Positions 29,401-35,840 of a stretch of DNA of 64,000 nt are shown here, piece after piece (position 1 is the stretch's first letter; every line of letters starts with the position of its first letter). The position numbers and the translations under genes are program-made. Source of the stretch: an uncultured Bacteroidota bacterium (GTDB lineage: Bacteria > Bacteroidota > Bacteroidia > Chitinophagales > Chitinophagaceae); assembly GCA_903905065.1 (NCBI GenBank), contig CAIVEW010000061.1:51650-115649 (forward strand), read 5' to 3'. The notes below the pieces were generated by a model that saw only the letters and a list, made by a program, of their open reading frames with translations, did no database searches and was not told where the DNA came from.

Positions 29401-30927
29401 AAAAGTGTTGGACGTAGAATTGGTAACCGCCAAATCGTATTTGCCGTCGCCATCCAGGTCACCGGCAGCAACGTAAAGTACGCCTGCGCCTGTCGGGAAA
29501 GCACATCCCGCAGCTAAGAGCGGAGAGCCGGGAACAGAAATATTGCGAAATACGGAAACAGATGAGTTGCCAAAGTTGGTAACGGCTATATCCACTTTGC
29601 CATCTCCGTCAAAGTCGCCGGCTGCCATACCCTCCACAGAACCGGTGGAAGTAATATTAACAGGCGCTGCAAATGAAAAGACGCCAGAGGTCGAAATATT
29701 CCTGTACACCTGTATCTGGCCAAGCGGGGCTGCTTTTGTTCCTATGGTAATATCCTGAGTGCCATCTCCGTCTATGTCCGCAATAATGATACACTGCGGA
29801 ATAGGTGTTGGTGTCAGTGTGAGCCCGAGTGCCAGCGATAAAGTTATTGTACCCGGTGCTGGTGAGTTGTTTCTGAATATTTCCAGGCGGTTCACGGTAT
29901 TGGTTACCACAATTACATCCCTCTTGCCATCGCCATCCATATCTGCTATTTTCACGTCCAGCGGGGTAGTTCCCGGAGCAGTAGGATAATCCACTTTGGC
30001 CGCAAAAGTGATGAAGCCCGGAGTAGTAGCAGAGATATTCCTGAAAACCGAAATTGAATTACTGCCTGCGTTGGCTACGACCAGGTCCAGGTAGCCGTCT
30101 CCATCCAGGTCACCCAATGTTACCGCATAAGGATTGGTGCCACCGGCGCCACCAGATACAGTGAAATTCGGCGAGCCAAATGATACCGAACCGGGCATTG
30201 AGGTGTTACGGATAAACATGATCGTATTTCCCAGCTCTGTGCCGCAAACTATATCCAGCTTACCATCATTATCAAGGTCTCCTACTGCCTCTATATAGCC
30301 GGGTACCGGGGCTATATTAGTGGCTACGGCCGCAGCAAAAGATGTACCGGTGATGGTGCCTGGTGTGGCCTGATTGAGGTATACCGCAAGCCGGTATGCG
30401 CCGCCATAGTTGGTCACTGCAACGTCCGGCTTGCCATCGCCGTCTATATCCCCTATTGCTATTCCTGCCGGGCTCGTTTGCGTAGGAAAGTCCACCTTAG
30501 GGTCAAAACTGATAGATCCTGCTGCAAAAGCCGCGTTATTGTAGGTCTCTACAAACGGAAACGTGGACCAGCCTGCAAGGCTGGTACCGGTGTTCAGTAC
30601 AGTTGTTGGCAGAAAGGTACTGCCCATCGGCGCAGTCACCGTCAGCGAGGTTGTACTGCCCGCTGTCACCGTTGCCTTCGTAGCTCCGAAATAGACAATG
30701 TTGTTCGCAGGCGTAGCATTGAAGCCGGTGCCCGTGATAGTGACGGTGGCGCCCTGGTAGCCGCTAAGCGGGCTCAGTGCGGTAACCGTAGGCTGCGCCA
30801 CAGCCCCGATACCGAATAGGATGAGGCCGGAGAAAACAATAGCACCTACAAACCGCATGAACGATTTGTTCGCACCTGATTTTTTCACTGTTCCCGCCTT
30901 CTTTTGAATAAGTATTTCCTGCTGCAT
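17428..30927 (-). CDS. Giant T9SS-exported surface protein with FG-GAP propeller and about 47 Ig-like repeats
   Basis: About 4,499 residues from the preferred ATG at 30927; an earlier in-frame start at 30969 would add 14 residues ahead of the signal peptide. Order of parts: a signal peptide with a long basic leader ending near GAVAQP; a TIG/IPT domain (LSPLSGYQGATVTITGTGFN); seven FG-GAP/VCBS units each with a DxDGDG calcium loop; and about 47 tandem repeats of 70-80 residues. Each repeat has a VCxGxxTxLtD start, a GGtWsSsn strand, a GxVTGv turn and an ITYTLPTGC end. Three or four PKD/Ig-like domains and a type A sorting tail (LIPNPNSGAF to the end) follow. Every repeat keeps two cysteines. 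Likely role: a long stalk displaying a propeller at the surface, for adhesion or gliding (inference). Repeats are diverged at the base level, so a recent amplification is unlikely. Confidence 0.88.
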   Translation of the reverse strand: MQQEILIQKKAGTVKKSGANKSFMRFVGAIVFSGLILFGIGAVAQPTVTALSPLSGYQGATVTITGTGFNATPANNIVYFGATKATVTAGSTTSLTVTAPMGSTFLPTTVLNTGTSLAGWSTFPFVETYNNAAFAAGSISFDPKVDFPTQTSPAGIAIGDIDGDGKPDVAVTNYGGAYRLAVYLNQATPGTITGTSFAAAVATNIAPVPGYIEAVGDLDNDGKLDIVCGTELGNTIMFIRNTSMPGSVSFGSPNFTVSGGAGGTNPYAVTLGDLDGDGYLDLVVANAGSNSISVFRNISATTPGFITFAAKVDYPTAPGTTPLDVKIADMDGDGKRDVIVVTNTVNRLEIFRNNSPAPGTITLSLALGLTLTPTPIPQCIIIADIDGDGTQDITIGTKAAPLGQIQVYRNISTSGVFSFAAPVNITSTGSVEGMAAGDFDGDGKVDIAVTNFGNSSVSVFRNISVPGSPLLAAGCAFPTGAGVLYVAAGDLDGDGKYDLAVTNSTSNTFSVLRNDPPLPITPLGGVIVCAGGLDSAQLTETALGGIWTSSSTVTATVGSSSGWVKGVAAAGGTATITWTSGCLNITTVVTVNPAPTAITGVPHPLCAGTAYTLTGTPSGGTWNVTNTSATVNPVTGVLGGGAPIPAIDTITYYTGTVACKLTTTVSVVNPPAAITGNLNVCVGATTQLSDATVPFTGWTMSNGNATVVLGTGLVTGVNGGASFTTDSAIYTATSGCSTSAIVTINALPAAINGTLSVCAGGTTQLTDATAGLTWTSNNTGVATVSGTGLVTGVNTVAATSTATITATSAAGCTKTVVVTVNPNPTPILGTLSVCVGLTTTLTDATGPGTWASSPAGIASGGGATGAFTGLAPGTTTTTITYTLNGSGCFTTAVLTVNATPGPINGTLVVCQGATTQLTDASGGGTWASSNPGNGSISTTGLVTGVNGGSPFTTTTITYTGSDGCVAPTVVVTIDPLPAPITGPTPLMVCVGSSIQLTDATAGGTWSSSSPGNGSISTTGVVTGINGGGTFTTTNILYTLPTGCAVLTPVVQVTINALPAAITGSNAVCVGQTITLSSLTGGGVWYSSNPGNGSVDAFGDVTGIAGPSATINYSVTATGCSVSKVIAVNALPATILGASSVCFGSTITLSDATAGGTWSSSTTSVATVLVGPGATTTVTPAGAGGGTTTITYTTGGTLCSITTVVTVNPLPVAITGTVNVCIGLTGQLTDLTPGGNWSSSAPGNASVSGGGLVTGITCPTTPTITYTLPTTCYVTQPVTVNCLPSGILGNTTICVGLTTTLSSTPGTGTWSSSAPGTASVTVGPSGTTTVTGIAAGTAVITYTLPTGCTNTVTVNVNPLPGPINGTLAVCVGLQTQLTDGTVGGTWTSSAPLNGSIASGTGVVTGISGGAGFTTTTVTYTLGTGCTITTVVTINANPGPINGTLAVCQGLTTTLTDGTVGGTWSSSAAGNASITTGGGVVTGVSCPTNATITYTMPTTCINTATVTVNCNPAPINGNMPLCVGSTITLSDFTTGGTWFSSNTAVASVVVGPSTTTTVSGNNAGTTSVTYIMPTGCISAVVTITVNGLPTAINGTKVVCQGQTTLLSDGTGGGGWTSGATGIATIDPVTGLVTGVNGGVAGSGSSNTATITYTLGTGCIATAVVTVNSLPAPITGPSPLMVCVGSTITLTSSPVGGTWTSTNPGNGSVDATGHVTGVTGGAFPPGYTVTDVIYTGPNGCPTASAGAIVTINALPPAILGAGTVCQGSTITLSDVVAGGTWASSSPGNGSIDAFGNLTGLNGGSPYTTTNITYTLSTGCLTARTITVNPLPAAITGTASVCVGLTTPLTDATAGGTWSSSNSFIASVGATGLVTGISAGTATITDMLPTGCFVTVVVTVNPNPTGILGNPSVCVGSQTQLSDATGGGTWGEACADIGISGTGLVTGFTAGTCIVTYTLSTGCIATLQVTVQPLPTAILGNLSVCVGYTTQLSDATPFGTWGSSNPVNASVTLGGGLVSGNTASTTATITYTLPTGCLVTAVVTVNPNPTAINGSFAVCQGLCTTLTDASGVGVGTWTSSNTTDATVGLSTGLLCGVVGYSTATITYTLPTGCYMVQQVTVEPLPTAINGNLTVCQGLTTQLSDATGGGTWSSSSTTYGTIDPATGIFTATITGLTTAQTTTITYTLGTGCIITAVLTINPLPTPILGTFTVCSGLTTTLTDATAGGTWLSSNTFVLAFLTPPTGIATGIASLPVFATATVTYTLPSGCYVTQVVTVEPLPAAITGIMTVCQGSTTNLTDASAGGTWVSSNTAIGTVSATGVVTGILAIAPYSTVTITYTLPTTCITTSVVTVDALPTPILGNPTVCVGATTSLSDATLGGTWSSGSTGIATVIPATGVVTGVSPGTSTIVYTLPTGCTISVIVTVNQNPTLLLPPSPTVCVGSVIVLSDATAGGLWNSSNTGIATVGSGTGSVTGVAAGIVGITYVLPTGCSASTLLTVNPLPAPISGTFSVCQGLCTTLTDATPGGTWNSDNITDATVSSSGGFMCGVNGGLAGTTATISYTLISTGCTQMQIVTVNPIPAIINGTLSVCVGLTTQLTDVSAGGAWISSDPTIATINPGTGLATGISGITGGSTAIITYAFATGCQATAILTVNPNPGNINGVFEFCQGTTVSYGDATPGGTWSSSNPGIATITATGSVTGIAGGTTTISYDLPTGCVATQVITVDPLPSAIVGPSGVCVGATISLADVTGGGAWTSSNSSIASVSGTGVVTGVATGTAYITYTLPTGGCYVTHIVNVSTTPPPITGTTAICTGLCVALTDLLAGGTWSSSNPAVGSVDPFGTVCGNSAGTATITYSPPSGCIGTTVVTVSTTPAIPTGSPLTICVGLTTLLTDATAGGTWSSGDITIASAGGTTGIITGVNGGTVLISYTMPTYCFATTTVTVVNNPSPINGNPNICLGGTTLLADAPGGTWTSSAGTGFVTLAGTSSGVVTVTGASLGTATVTYVAPPAGCIATIVVTVNPDPAPITGTLNVCVGLTTALTDISTGGTWLSTITGVATVGSTGIVTGISGGTTTIIYTTAGGCSSSVVVTVNALPTAILGYTAVCQGYTTQLSDLTAGGTWSSSNPGNGSVSNTGLVTGITGGTSTTITYTSSAGCITTALVTVNGVPGPINGTLSICVGASTTLTDATSFGHWVSSNPGVGTIDVFTGHETGISSGTTIDTFMINATGCYVTAITTVNPLPTAILGNLNVCVGSTTQLSDLTGGGAWSISNADATIGTGGLVTGVTAGTATVTYTSASGCFVTVTVTVDPKPALITGTMTVCVGLTTTLSDATPGGTWASSNHAVATIGISSGIETGITSGTTTDTYTIAFGCYVTTVVTVNPNPSTITGILTVCAGLTTALTDASAGGTWTSSNPAVATIGSISGMVNGLVAGTTNITYTLPTGCLTTAVVTVNPLPLAINGTKELCAGTTTALTDITSGGVWSATGTATVDPVSGVVTGTSGGTATITYTLPTGCTTTAVVTVDAAPANITGPLVVCVGSTTDLTDATAGGFWYSSIPPLATVGSATGIVTGVSAGTVVITYILSSPSACQTTAVVTVNALPLPITGVASVCVGLTTPLSDVTPGGAWSTTSFNILLSGSSSGLVYGSNAGTGTVTYTMGTTGCRVFDVVTVNPNPAAITGIMTVCVGLTTQLTDATVGGAWSVTPAADGTISTGGLLTGLASGTAVVTYTLPTGCLNTTTVTVNPVPTAILGPSAVCFGATMTLSDLTGGGAWSSSDNTIASVSGTGVVTGVNLGTATITYTNPTTSCDATKTVTVNKEPAIILGNMTICAGMTTALSDSTAGGIWSSGSPAIGTVGAGTGIVTGLSGGTTTITYSVAISCQATAVVTVNALPAPIAGTLSLCVGVCTPLSDASGGGTWSSSNPAVASIGSTSGLVCGISGAGTGTTATITYTLPSGCIITAVATVHPTPAAISGSNKVCLGSTITLSDITPGGVWTSSTPGVAPVSSTGVVTGSTLGTATISYSPAVGCSATVIMTVNPLPNVFSIFGGGTYCQGGNGVPIGLNGSNVGVSYLLFEGSSAWGWLAGTGDTLHYGSLTVPGVYSVQATGSTTGCSIGMIGTVTVNVTPTVNPTVSLTTGVGDTVCPGTTVTITPTVSPASTVTPTYVWYVNGTAVSTSPTYSFIPANGDLVKVVATTSATCIFPSTAMDTLRLHVLQTGVPLVHITVDPGDTICQYATATFTATSSFGGVAPIYVWTVNSATVASGTSNVFSYSPNSGDVVSCKMRSHYLCRTTDTAYSNTIHMDVVPMVIPHIEITAHPGLTVIEDSLETLTTTETGGGPDPTYQWEINGVPVAGATNSTYSSTSFHNYDSVTCVMTSSGYCAGISTFDWVYITIIPTGVGSVQYVGVSNLMLIPNPNSGAFTIKGSLATTTDEDLAVEITDMLGQVIYRNKFRSDNGKVNQQIDLGNNLANGMYILNLSSGTDNKSFHFVIER
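19000..29100 (-). repeat. Tandem array of about 47 Ig-like protein repeats (roughly 216-235 bp units)
   Basis: Hand alignment of the protein gives about 47 consecutive units (boundaries approximate, from about 18.78 kb to 29.4 kb including edge units). Each unit opens with VCxG and closes with TGC plus a VTVNPLP-like linker and an ITG or ING step into the next unit. Units differ in length by up to 12 residues through insertions after the GVNGG turn. This is a coding repeat, not a CRISPR or satellite array. Confidence 0.85.
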
Positions 30928-30969
30928 AAGCTTGGTATGTATAACTAAGTAAAATAAATTTATAGACAA

Positions 30970-31273
30970 TTATCTGATAAACAAAATAAAGAACAAGAAT
31001 ATCGCTAAAACACGATTTGAAATATTAAAAAATATTTCAACCATACATTTACACACACCAAACTTTTAACAAAATAACTTGTTAATTACCCTACCGCAAA
31101 TATAATGCCAAAATGCCATTTTTACTAATAACAGGGCATCTTTTTGATTTTATGATTTTTTTAATGCAATAACCGCTGAAGGATAATTTAAACGAATGAT
31201 TCTGTATTTCCTTTGTTTACCCCGACGCTGCCATTCACCCATTCCGCTGCGCCATCATACTCAACGGCTTCCA
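30970..31273. other. Upstream region of the giant gene
   Basis: An AT-rich gap between the potassium channel stop and the giant gene, with no credible reading frame. Read on the minus strand, a TATATTTG box (31097-31104) matches the Bacteroidota -7 element but would leave a leader of about 165 bases. No matching TTTG lies at the usual distance. No terminator for the channel gene is evident here. Confidence 0.4.
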
Positions 31274-32233
31274 TCACACCTGTATCTCCCTGATCTCGTT
31301 CAGTTTATGCAACTCCAGCACCGTCGTCATACCATCCTCACTTTCCCGGTACATAGGCACAAATTTCGCGTTGAATTTCATTTCCTGGTAGGTATAAGAG
31401 GTACGCTGCAAAACAACACTGGAATAGACCTCGTCGAATGCGGTTATCAGCACATAGAGCTCTGCATCCGAAGCCGCGATATCATCCGGAGAAAAGCCAT
31501 AAATGGGGCTGTTCTCATCTATCGCATGCACTACTGTCCAGTTCATGGGCAGGTTATCTACTTTGTAGCGCTCCAGCGCCAGGTCATAAAAATTGTAGGT
31601 CGCTTTTCCATTCTCTTCTACGCGGAGAGCTATATTCACCTTTATCTCTACATTAGTGAGTGTATGATTATCCTTGTAGGTCACAAACCGGAACATGAGC
31701 GCAGTCTTATCCTGGTAAGGGCTTATCAGCGCCTTTTCGCTAAAGGCAAGGTAAGACCTCGGCTTCGCAAAACGCCCGTAGATAAGGCCTGTGGCTATAG
31801 CAAACGACAGAAATCCGGTCAGCGCCTCCAGCGAGGAAAGCAGGTTTGCGCCGTCTCCCATCGGATTGATGCGGCCGTAGCCCACCGTCGTGAACGTCTG
31901 CGTACTGAAATAAAAAACTTCCTTGAAGCGCCCCCAAGGTGTAGCGGCCACCATGCCCTGCAGTTGGTCTGGCCCTATCAGCAGGTACGACACAGAGAAC
32001 AACAGGTTGATGACAAAGTAAAAAATAAGAATGACAACTATAAACTTCCACCGGGGCAGATTCAGCATCCGCTGGTACACGCTGAACCGGTTGAAGTAGG
32101 ATGAGCCCTCCCTGCGCAGGTTGAATGTTCCGTCCTTGTTGATAAAACGGCCGCCATAGCTGTTTGCATTACTCCCGAAACCCGTATCATTATTGGTTTT
32201 CAGAAACGGGTTGATCTTGCTGTGATGAGGCAT
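31274..32233 (-). CDS. Inward-rectifier potassium channel, KirBac type
   Basis: A 319-residue inner-membrane channel. The selectivity filter TVGYG is at residues 116-120, between a first membrane helix (about 63-86, FIVVILIFYFVINLLFSV) and a second (about 133-152, ALTGFLSFAIATGLIYGRF). The remaining C-terminal part is the cytoplasmic beta-sandwich of inward rectifiers, with the typical SEKALISPYQDKTALMFRF stretch after the second helix. The length matches KirBac proteins. It lies between the two large T9SS cargo genes on the same strand, separated by a strong terminator from the upstream one, so it is probably transcribed independently of that gene but may read into the giant gene. Confidence 0.9.
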   Translation of the reverse strand: MPHHSKINPFLKTNNDTGFGSNANSYGGRFINKDGTFNLRREGSSYFNRFSVYQRMLNLPRWKFIVVILIFYFVINLLFSVSYLLIGPDQLQGMVAATPWGRFKEVFYFSTQTFTTVGYGRINPMGDGANLLSSLEALTGFLSFAIATGLIYGRFAKPRSYLAFSEKALISPYQDKTALMFRFVTYKDNHTLTNVEIKVNIALRVEENGKATYNFYDLALERYKVDNLPMNWTVVHAIDENSPIYGFSPDDIAASDAELYVLITAFDEVYSSVVLQRTSYTYQEMKFNAKFVPMYRESEDGMTTVLELHKLNEIREIQV

Positions 32234-32458
32234 TGCAGTATGAATAGAACAAGTGAAGGTAATAAATGCCGCTTAAATATACTACGCCGGTAGCGCCATT
32301 TAAACCGAACCGCTAAGCAAGCAGGCTCGCGCCTTGCATGCCCGTACCGAAAGAATACATTCGGGCCGGTGGCCCTTAAAACAAAACACAGAAACCGCGC
32401 CTTTGCGCCCTGGCCAAAGTGTTCTTTTTCCAGAACATTCCTCGTATTACCAAAAAAA

Positions 32459-32483
32459 CGGGCCGCCATTTTATGGCAGCCCG
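32459..32483 (-). terminator. Rho-independent terminator of the type B cargo gene
   Basis: Ten-base arms (CGGGCCGCCA and TGGCAGCCCG, one mismatch) enclose a short TTTTA loop. On the minus strand the hairpin is followed at once by seven T residues. It lies 24 bases after the stop of the 1,110-residue gene. The rest of the 274-base gap (32234-32458) holds no gene. Confidence 0.85.
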
Positions 32484-32507
32484 AATTAAAAAACGTACAA
32501 TTGACGC

Positions 32508-35500
32508 TTACCGCACCAGTGTGCAGTCACCTCTTTCTTCTATAGTGTTGCCACCGCAGTCATACTTGATATAATAGTAGTAAACACCCATATCCTGTGG
32601 TACACCATTGAAACTGCCGTCCCATGACGGGTTGGAATTAGCACTTTCAAACACGACCTGGCCCCAGCGGTTCACCACGCGGAACTGGTGGAAATTGTGA
32701 TACCCGTTGAAAATAGGGCGGAAGTTGTCATTAAGCCCATCACCATTTGGTGTGAAGGCCGTAGGGAACAATACCGTGCAGCATGCATCTGGGCTTAGCT
32801 GCTTGTCAGAACTTGATTTACAGCCAAACGGATCGGTAACGGTCAGTGTAATGTCCGTTCTGCCTTCTTCAACCTTACCCCACACTTCTGCATGGTTGTT
32901 GTTATTGAAATTATGCTCGGGCTGCCACAAGTAGCTCACATTTGCATCCTTCAGCGCAGCCTGGAATAAAACACTGTCTTCAAGACAAAGTGTTCCTGTT
33001 TTCGAAGGCACGATGTTAAAGCCCGAATTAGGAAGCGCATGCACATTCACCGTATCAAACTCGGCCTGGTCAGTACAACCTTCTGCAGTAGTCGTTACCA
33101 ATGAGATGATGTGCGGGCCTACTATATTCCAGCTTATGCTGAATGGGCCGCCACTGTTTGAATTAGCAGATACAATATTAAGCGCCGGGGAACTGCTCAT
33201 GACGGTCCCATCTATCTGCCAGAAGAAATTCGCGGCATTAGACGACTGCGAAGAGATCGCAAGGTTTACCGTATCTCCCTGGCAAACATCTTGTTTGCTG
33301 AACGAATTTGCATTGGGAGCAGGCACAACCCTAACCGTAAACGTATCCTGCGTGCTGCACTCGCCGTTAAGGTTCCCGATAGTAAGATAACCGATATTGT
33401 AGGTCACATTTGCAGAGTCATATTTCACGGTTACCGCCGGATCATTAACGTTTGTGCCGTTTGCCACGGAAGCACCGACAGGCAATTGCCACAAATAATA
33501 GGGATCTATTAAAACGGAACCCGTCAGATTGTACGACAGATCAATAGAATCATGCTGGCAAACCCAGTTCCTGTAGATCACATCAAATTTAGGAGTTGGA
33601 ATGATGGTAACTTTTATTGGTGCCTGCGGGCTCTCGCATCCGTTCACCACCTGGCTCACATTCCACGTGGTCCCGCCCGGATAATCAGCAACGGCCGTAA
33701 CGGGCGTTGGCGCGCCTGACAACGACGAACCTGCAGCCGAATACCATTTTAGCGAAGAGCCTGCAACACTGTCCACTTCCCAGTTCAAAGGCAGGATAAA
33801 CCCATTGTAATACTGGCAGTAAACAGTATCGTGAGTGATCGGCGCAGCTGGCTGTGGTTTTATGGTGATCACATCCGTTGCGCTGTCGCTGACACAGCCG
33901 AGTACGGTCTGGGTTACATAATAAGTTATTGTGCCCGCCAGCGACGTAGACGGAGTCGGGGCTGTCGCCAGACCTCCGGTTACACCAGGCCCATACCATA
34001 ACAAACTGGCGCCGGTAGCAGAAACAGGGTACGAAGGCGCAAACTGGCAATAGCTGAATGGCGCAGTTGGCGCAGGTGGCGCGGGCTTCGGCTTAACGGT
34101 AACCACGGCAGTCACCGCACAACCCGTAGGCAGTGTATAAACAATAGTTGCATTGCCACCGGTAACACCGGTAACTACACCCGTAACGGCATCCACCGTA
34201 GCTATACCTGTATTGTTGCTGGACCATACGCCGCCGGCAATTGGATCTCCCAATGTTGTAGTGAAGTACTGGCACATGGTCATCACACCGGTAATAGGAG
34301 CTGTCGGGTTAACAGTCACTACAGTGCTCACAAAGCAACCGCCCGCTGAAGTATAAGTAATATTTGATGTTCCGCCTGATACTCCGGTTACAACGCCTGT
34401 ACCCGCGCCTATGGTCGCAACGCCAGTAGCGCTGCTTGTCCATGTGCCGCCAGTGGCTCCCGGATCAGACAGCGTTGTTGTGCTGCCCATACATACCGTC
34501 TTGGTACCGGCAATTGGTGTCAGTACTACAATGTTCACCGGAGTAGTTGCAACGCATCCGGCAGGAGTCGTGTAGGTGATCATACTCGTGCCGGCGCTCA
34601 CTCCGGTTACCAGCCCTGTTGTCAGCCCCACGGTAGCCACGCCCGGTGTACTGCTGGACCAGGTGCCGCCGGTAACGCCATCGGCTAAAGTGCTGGTACC
34701 GCCTACACACAGAGTGGTAGTCCCTGTTATCGCTGGTGCAGTATTCACCGTAACGATATGAGTAGATGTACAAGGCCCGTTTGTATAAGATATTATTGCC
34801 GTACCACCGGAAACACTCGTTACATGGCCGCTTGCATCAACAGTTGCTACGCCGGGAGCACCGCTGCTCCATGTTCCGCCTGCCGTTGCATCTGTCAGTG
34901 TCACACCAGAACCCAGGCACATAGATGAAGGGCCGGTAATAGTGCCAGTTGCACCGCCGGATACTGGTCCGAGTGTAATAAACGCTTTCGTCGTGTCATC
35001 GCAGCCAACACCGGCAGCTTCATAAGTAGTAGTAACCGTTGGAGAAACAACAACGCTGCTGCCGCTTCCCAGGTAGGCGCCTGTAGTAGCGTTATACCAA
35101 TAAACGAGAGACGAAGCATAGGGTATTGGCGCATAAGGAATAGCCCCTACTGTATATGAACTAGTGCCGGCAGGGGTAAAACGCCACGCCTCACCGGTTG
35201 TTGTCCACACAGTTGGAAAATCTCTGCCCGGAGCTGCGGTGGCAGAAGTTCCGCCCGCATTCTGAACGCCAACTATTGCATAACCGCCGTTCCATGCGCA
35301 CGATGTTTTGTGGCCAATATGTGCTTCGACAACGCCTGTGGATTCGTATATGATGATCTGGGTAGTTGTGTACTCAGCAGTACAGGAGAACATGTGATCC
35401 CGGCACCAGGTTGCTGCAAAAGTTCTGTTTGGAGCAACACCCTGCGTGGAATACACGATCGGGTCCATCGTGACGTTCGTTTCTATATCACACCAAGGTG

Positions 35501-35840
35501 CGCACACCGTGTTGAAGGCGCTCGAGTTGCCTAACAACGCGGATGAAATAGAATATGGATCATAGCCGAACGCCAGTGACGGGTCAAAAGTAAGTTCCCC
35601 GTTTTCCCCGATCACCAGTTGCGTATAGGGTGTACCATAGAAATTAAAAGTGAATCCTATCGGAATTACTCCAGAATAAGAATCATCACTGTATAATCCT
35701 GAATTCACAGGGGTAATCCCACTCAATGTTGCAGTAAGCGTATAGGCCGTACAGCTCGAGACAGAGGAGATCGTTACCTGGGCAAACGCGCTGCCGCCCA
35801 TTGTGATCAAAATAGCGAGTACGAGGTAAATCTTTTTCAT
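32508..35840 (-). CDS. T9SS type B (CHU_C) cargo protein with four Ig-like repeats
   Basis: A 1,110-residue exported protein. The signal peptide covers residues 1-20 (ending GSAFAQ). Residues 25-235 form the N-terminal beta domain often seen in such cargo, containing several cysteines. Around residues 295-580 come four Ig-like units of the same type as those in the giant neighbour (TMCxG or VCMGSTTTLSD starts and GC ends). Further Ig/PKD-like domains follow. The last 90 residues are the gliding-motility-associated C-terminal domain (FPTAFTPNGDGLNDNF, then NRWGQVVFE and W-D-G). This tail directs type B export and surface attachment. Function is unknown; adhesion is a reasonable guess. A strong terminator follows. 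Confidence 0.88.
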   Translation of the reverse strand: MKKIYLVLAILITMGGSAFAQVTISSVSSCTAYTLTATLSGITPVNSGLYSDDSYSGVIPIGFTFNFYGTPYTQLVIGENGELTFDPSLAFGYDPYSISSALLGNSSAFNTVCAPWCDIETNVTMDPIVYSTQGVAPNRTFAATWCRDHMFSCTAEYTTTQIIIYESTGVVEAHIGHKTSCAWNGGYAIVGVQNAGGTSATAAPGRDFPTVWTTTGEAWRFTPAGTSSYTVGAIPYAPIPYASSLVYWYNATTGAYLGSGSSVVVSPTVTTTYEAAGVGCDDTTKAFITLGPVSGGATGTITGPSSMCLGSGVTLTDATAGGTWSSGAPGVATVDASGHVTSVSGGTAIISYTNGPCTSTHIVTVNTAPAITGTTTLCVGGTSTLADGVTGGTWSSSTPGVATVGLTTGLVTGVSAGTSMITYTTPAGCVATTPVNIVVLTPIAGTKTVCMGSTTTLSDPGATGGTWTSSATGVATIGAGTGVVTGVSGGTSNITYTSAGGCFVSTVVTVNPTAPITGVMTMCQYFTTTLGDPIAGGVWSSNNTGIATVDAVTGVVTGVTGGNATIVYTLPTGCAVTAVVTVKPKPAPPAPTAPFSYCQFAPSYPVSATGASLLWYGPGVTGGLATAPTPSTSLAGTITYYVTQTVLGCVSDSATDVITIKPQPAAPITHDTVYCQYYNGFILPLNWEVDSVAGSSLKWYSAAGSSLSGAPTPVTAVADYPGGTTWNVSQVVNGCESPQAPIKVTIIPTPKFDVIYRNWVCQHDSIDLSYNLTGSVLIDPYYLWQLPVGASVANGTNVNDPAVTVKYDSANVTYNIGYLTIGNLNGECSTQDTFTVRVVPAPNANSFSKQDVCQGDTVNLAISSQSSNAANFFWQIDGTVMSSSPALNIVSANSNSGGPFSISWNIVGPHIISLVTTTAEGCTDQAEFDTVNVHALPNSGFNIVPSKTGTLCLEDSVLFQAALKDANVSYLWQPEHNFNNNNHAEVWGKVEEGRTDITLTVTDPFGCKSSSDKQLSPDACCTVLFPTAFTPNGDGLNDNFRPIFNGYHNFHQFRVVNRWGQVVFESANSNPSWDGSFNGVPQDMGVYYYYIKYDCGGNTIEERGDCTLVR

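Noticed and set aside
17585..29989. Many plus-strand open frames of 60-230 codons rich in Val, Pro and Thr across the giant gene
   Set aside because: They are antisense images of the tandem repeats in the giant gene: they recur with the repeat period, have no independent starts, and resemble no protein family.
30928..30969. Earlier start of the giant gene
   Set aside because: The added 14 residues would bury the signal peptide further inside; the ATG at 30927 is more plausible.
32200..32469. An 89-codon minus-strand frame upstream of the channel gene
   Set aside because: It overlaps the channel start in another frame, runs through the terminator of the upstream gene, and has no recognisable domain.
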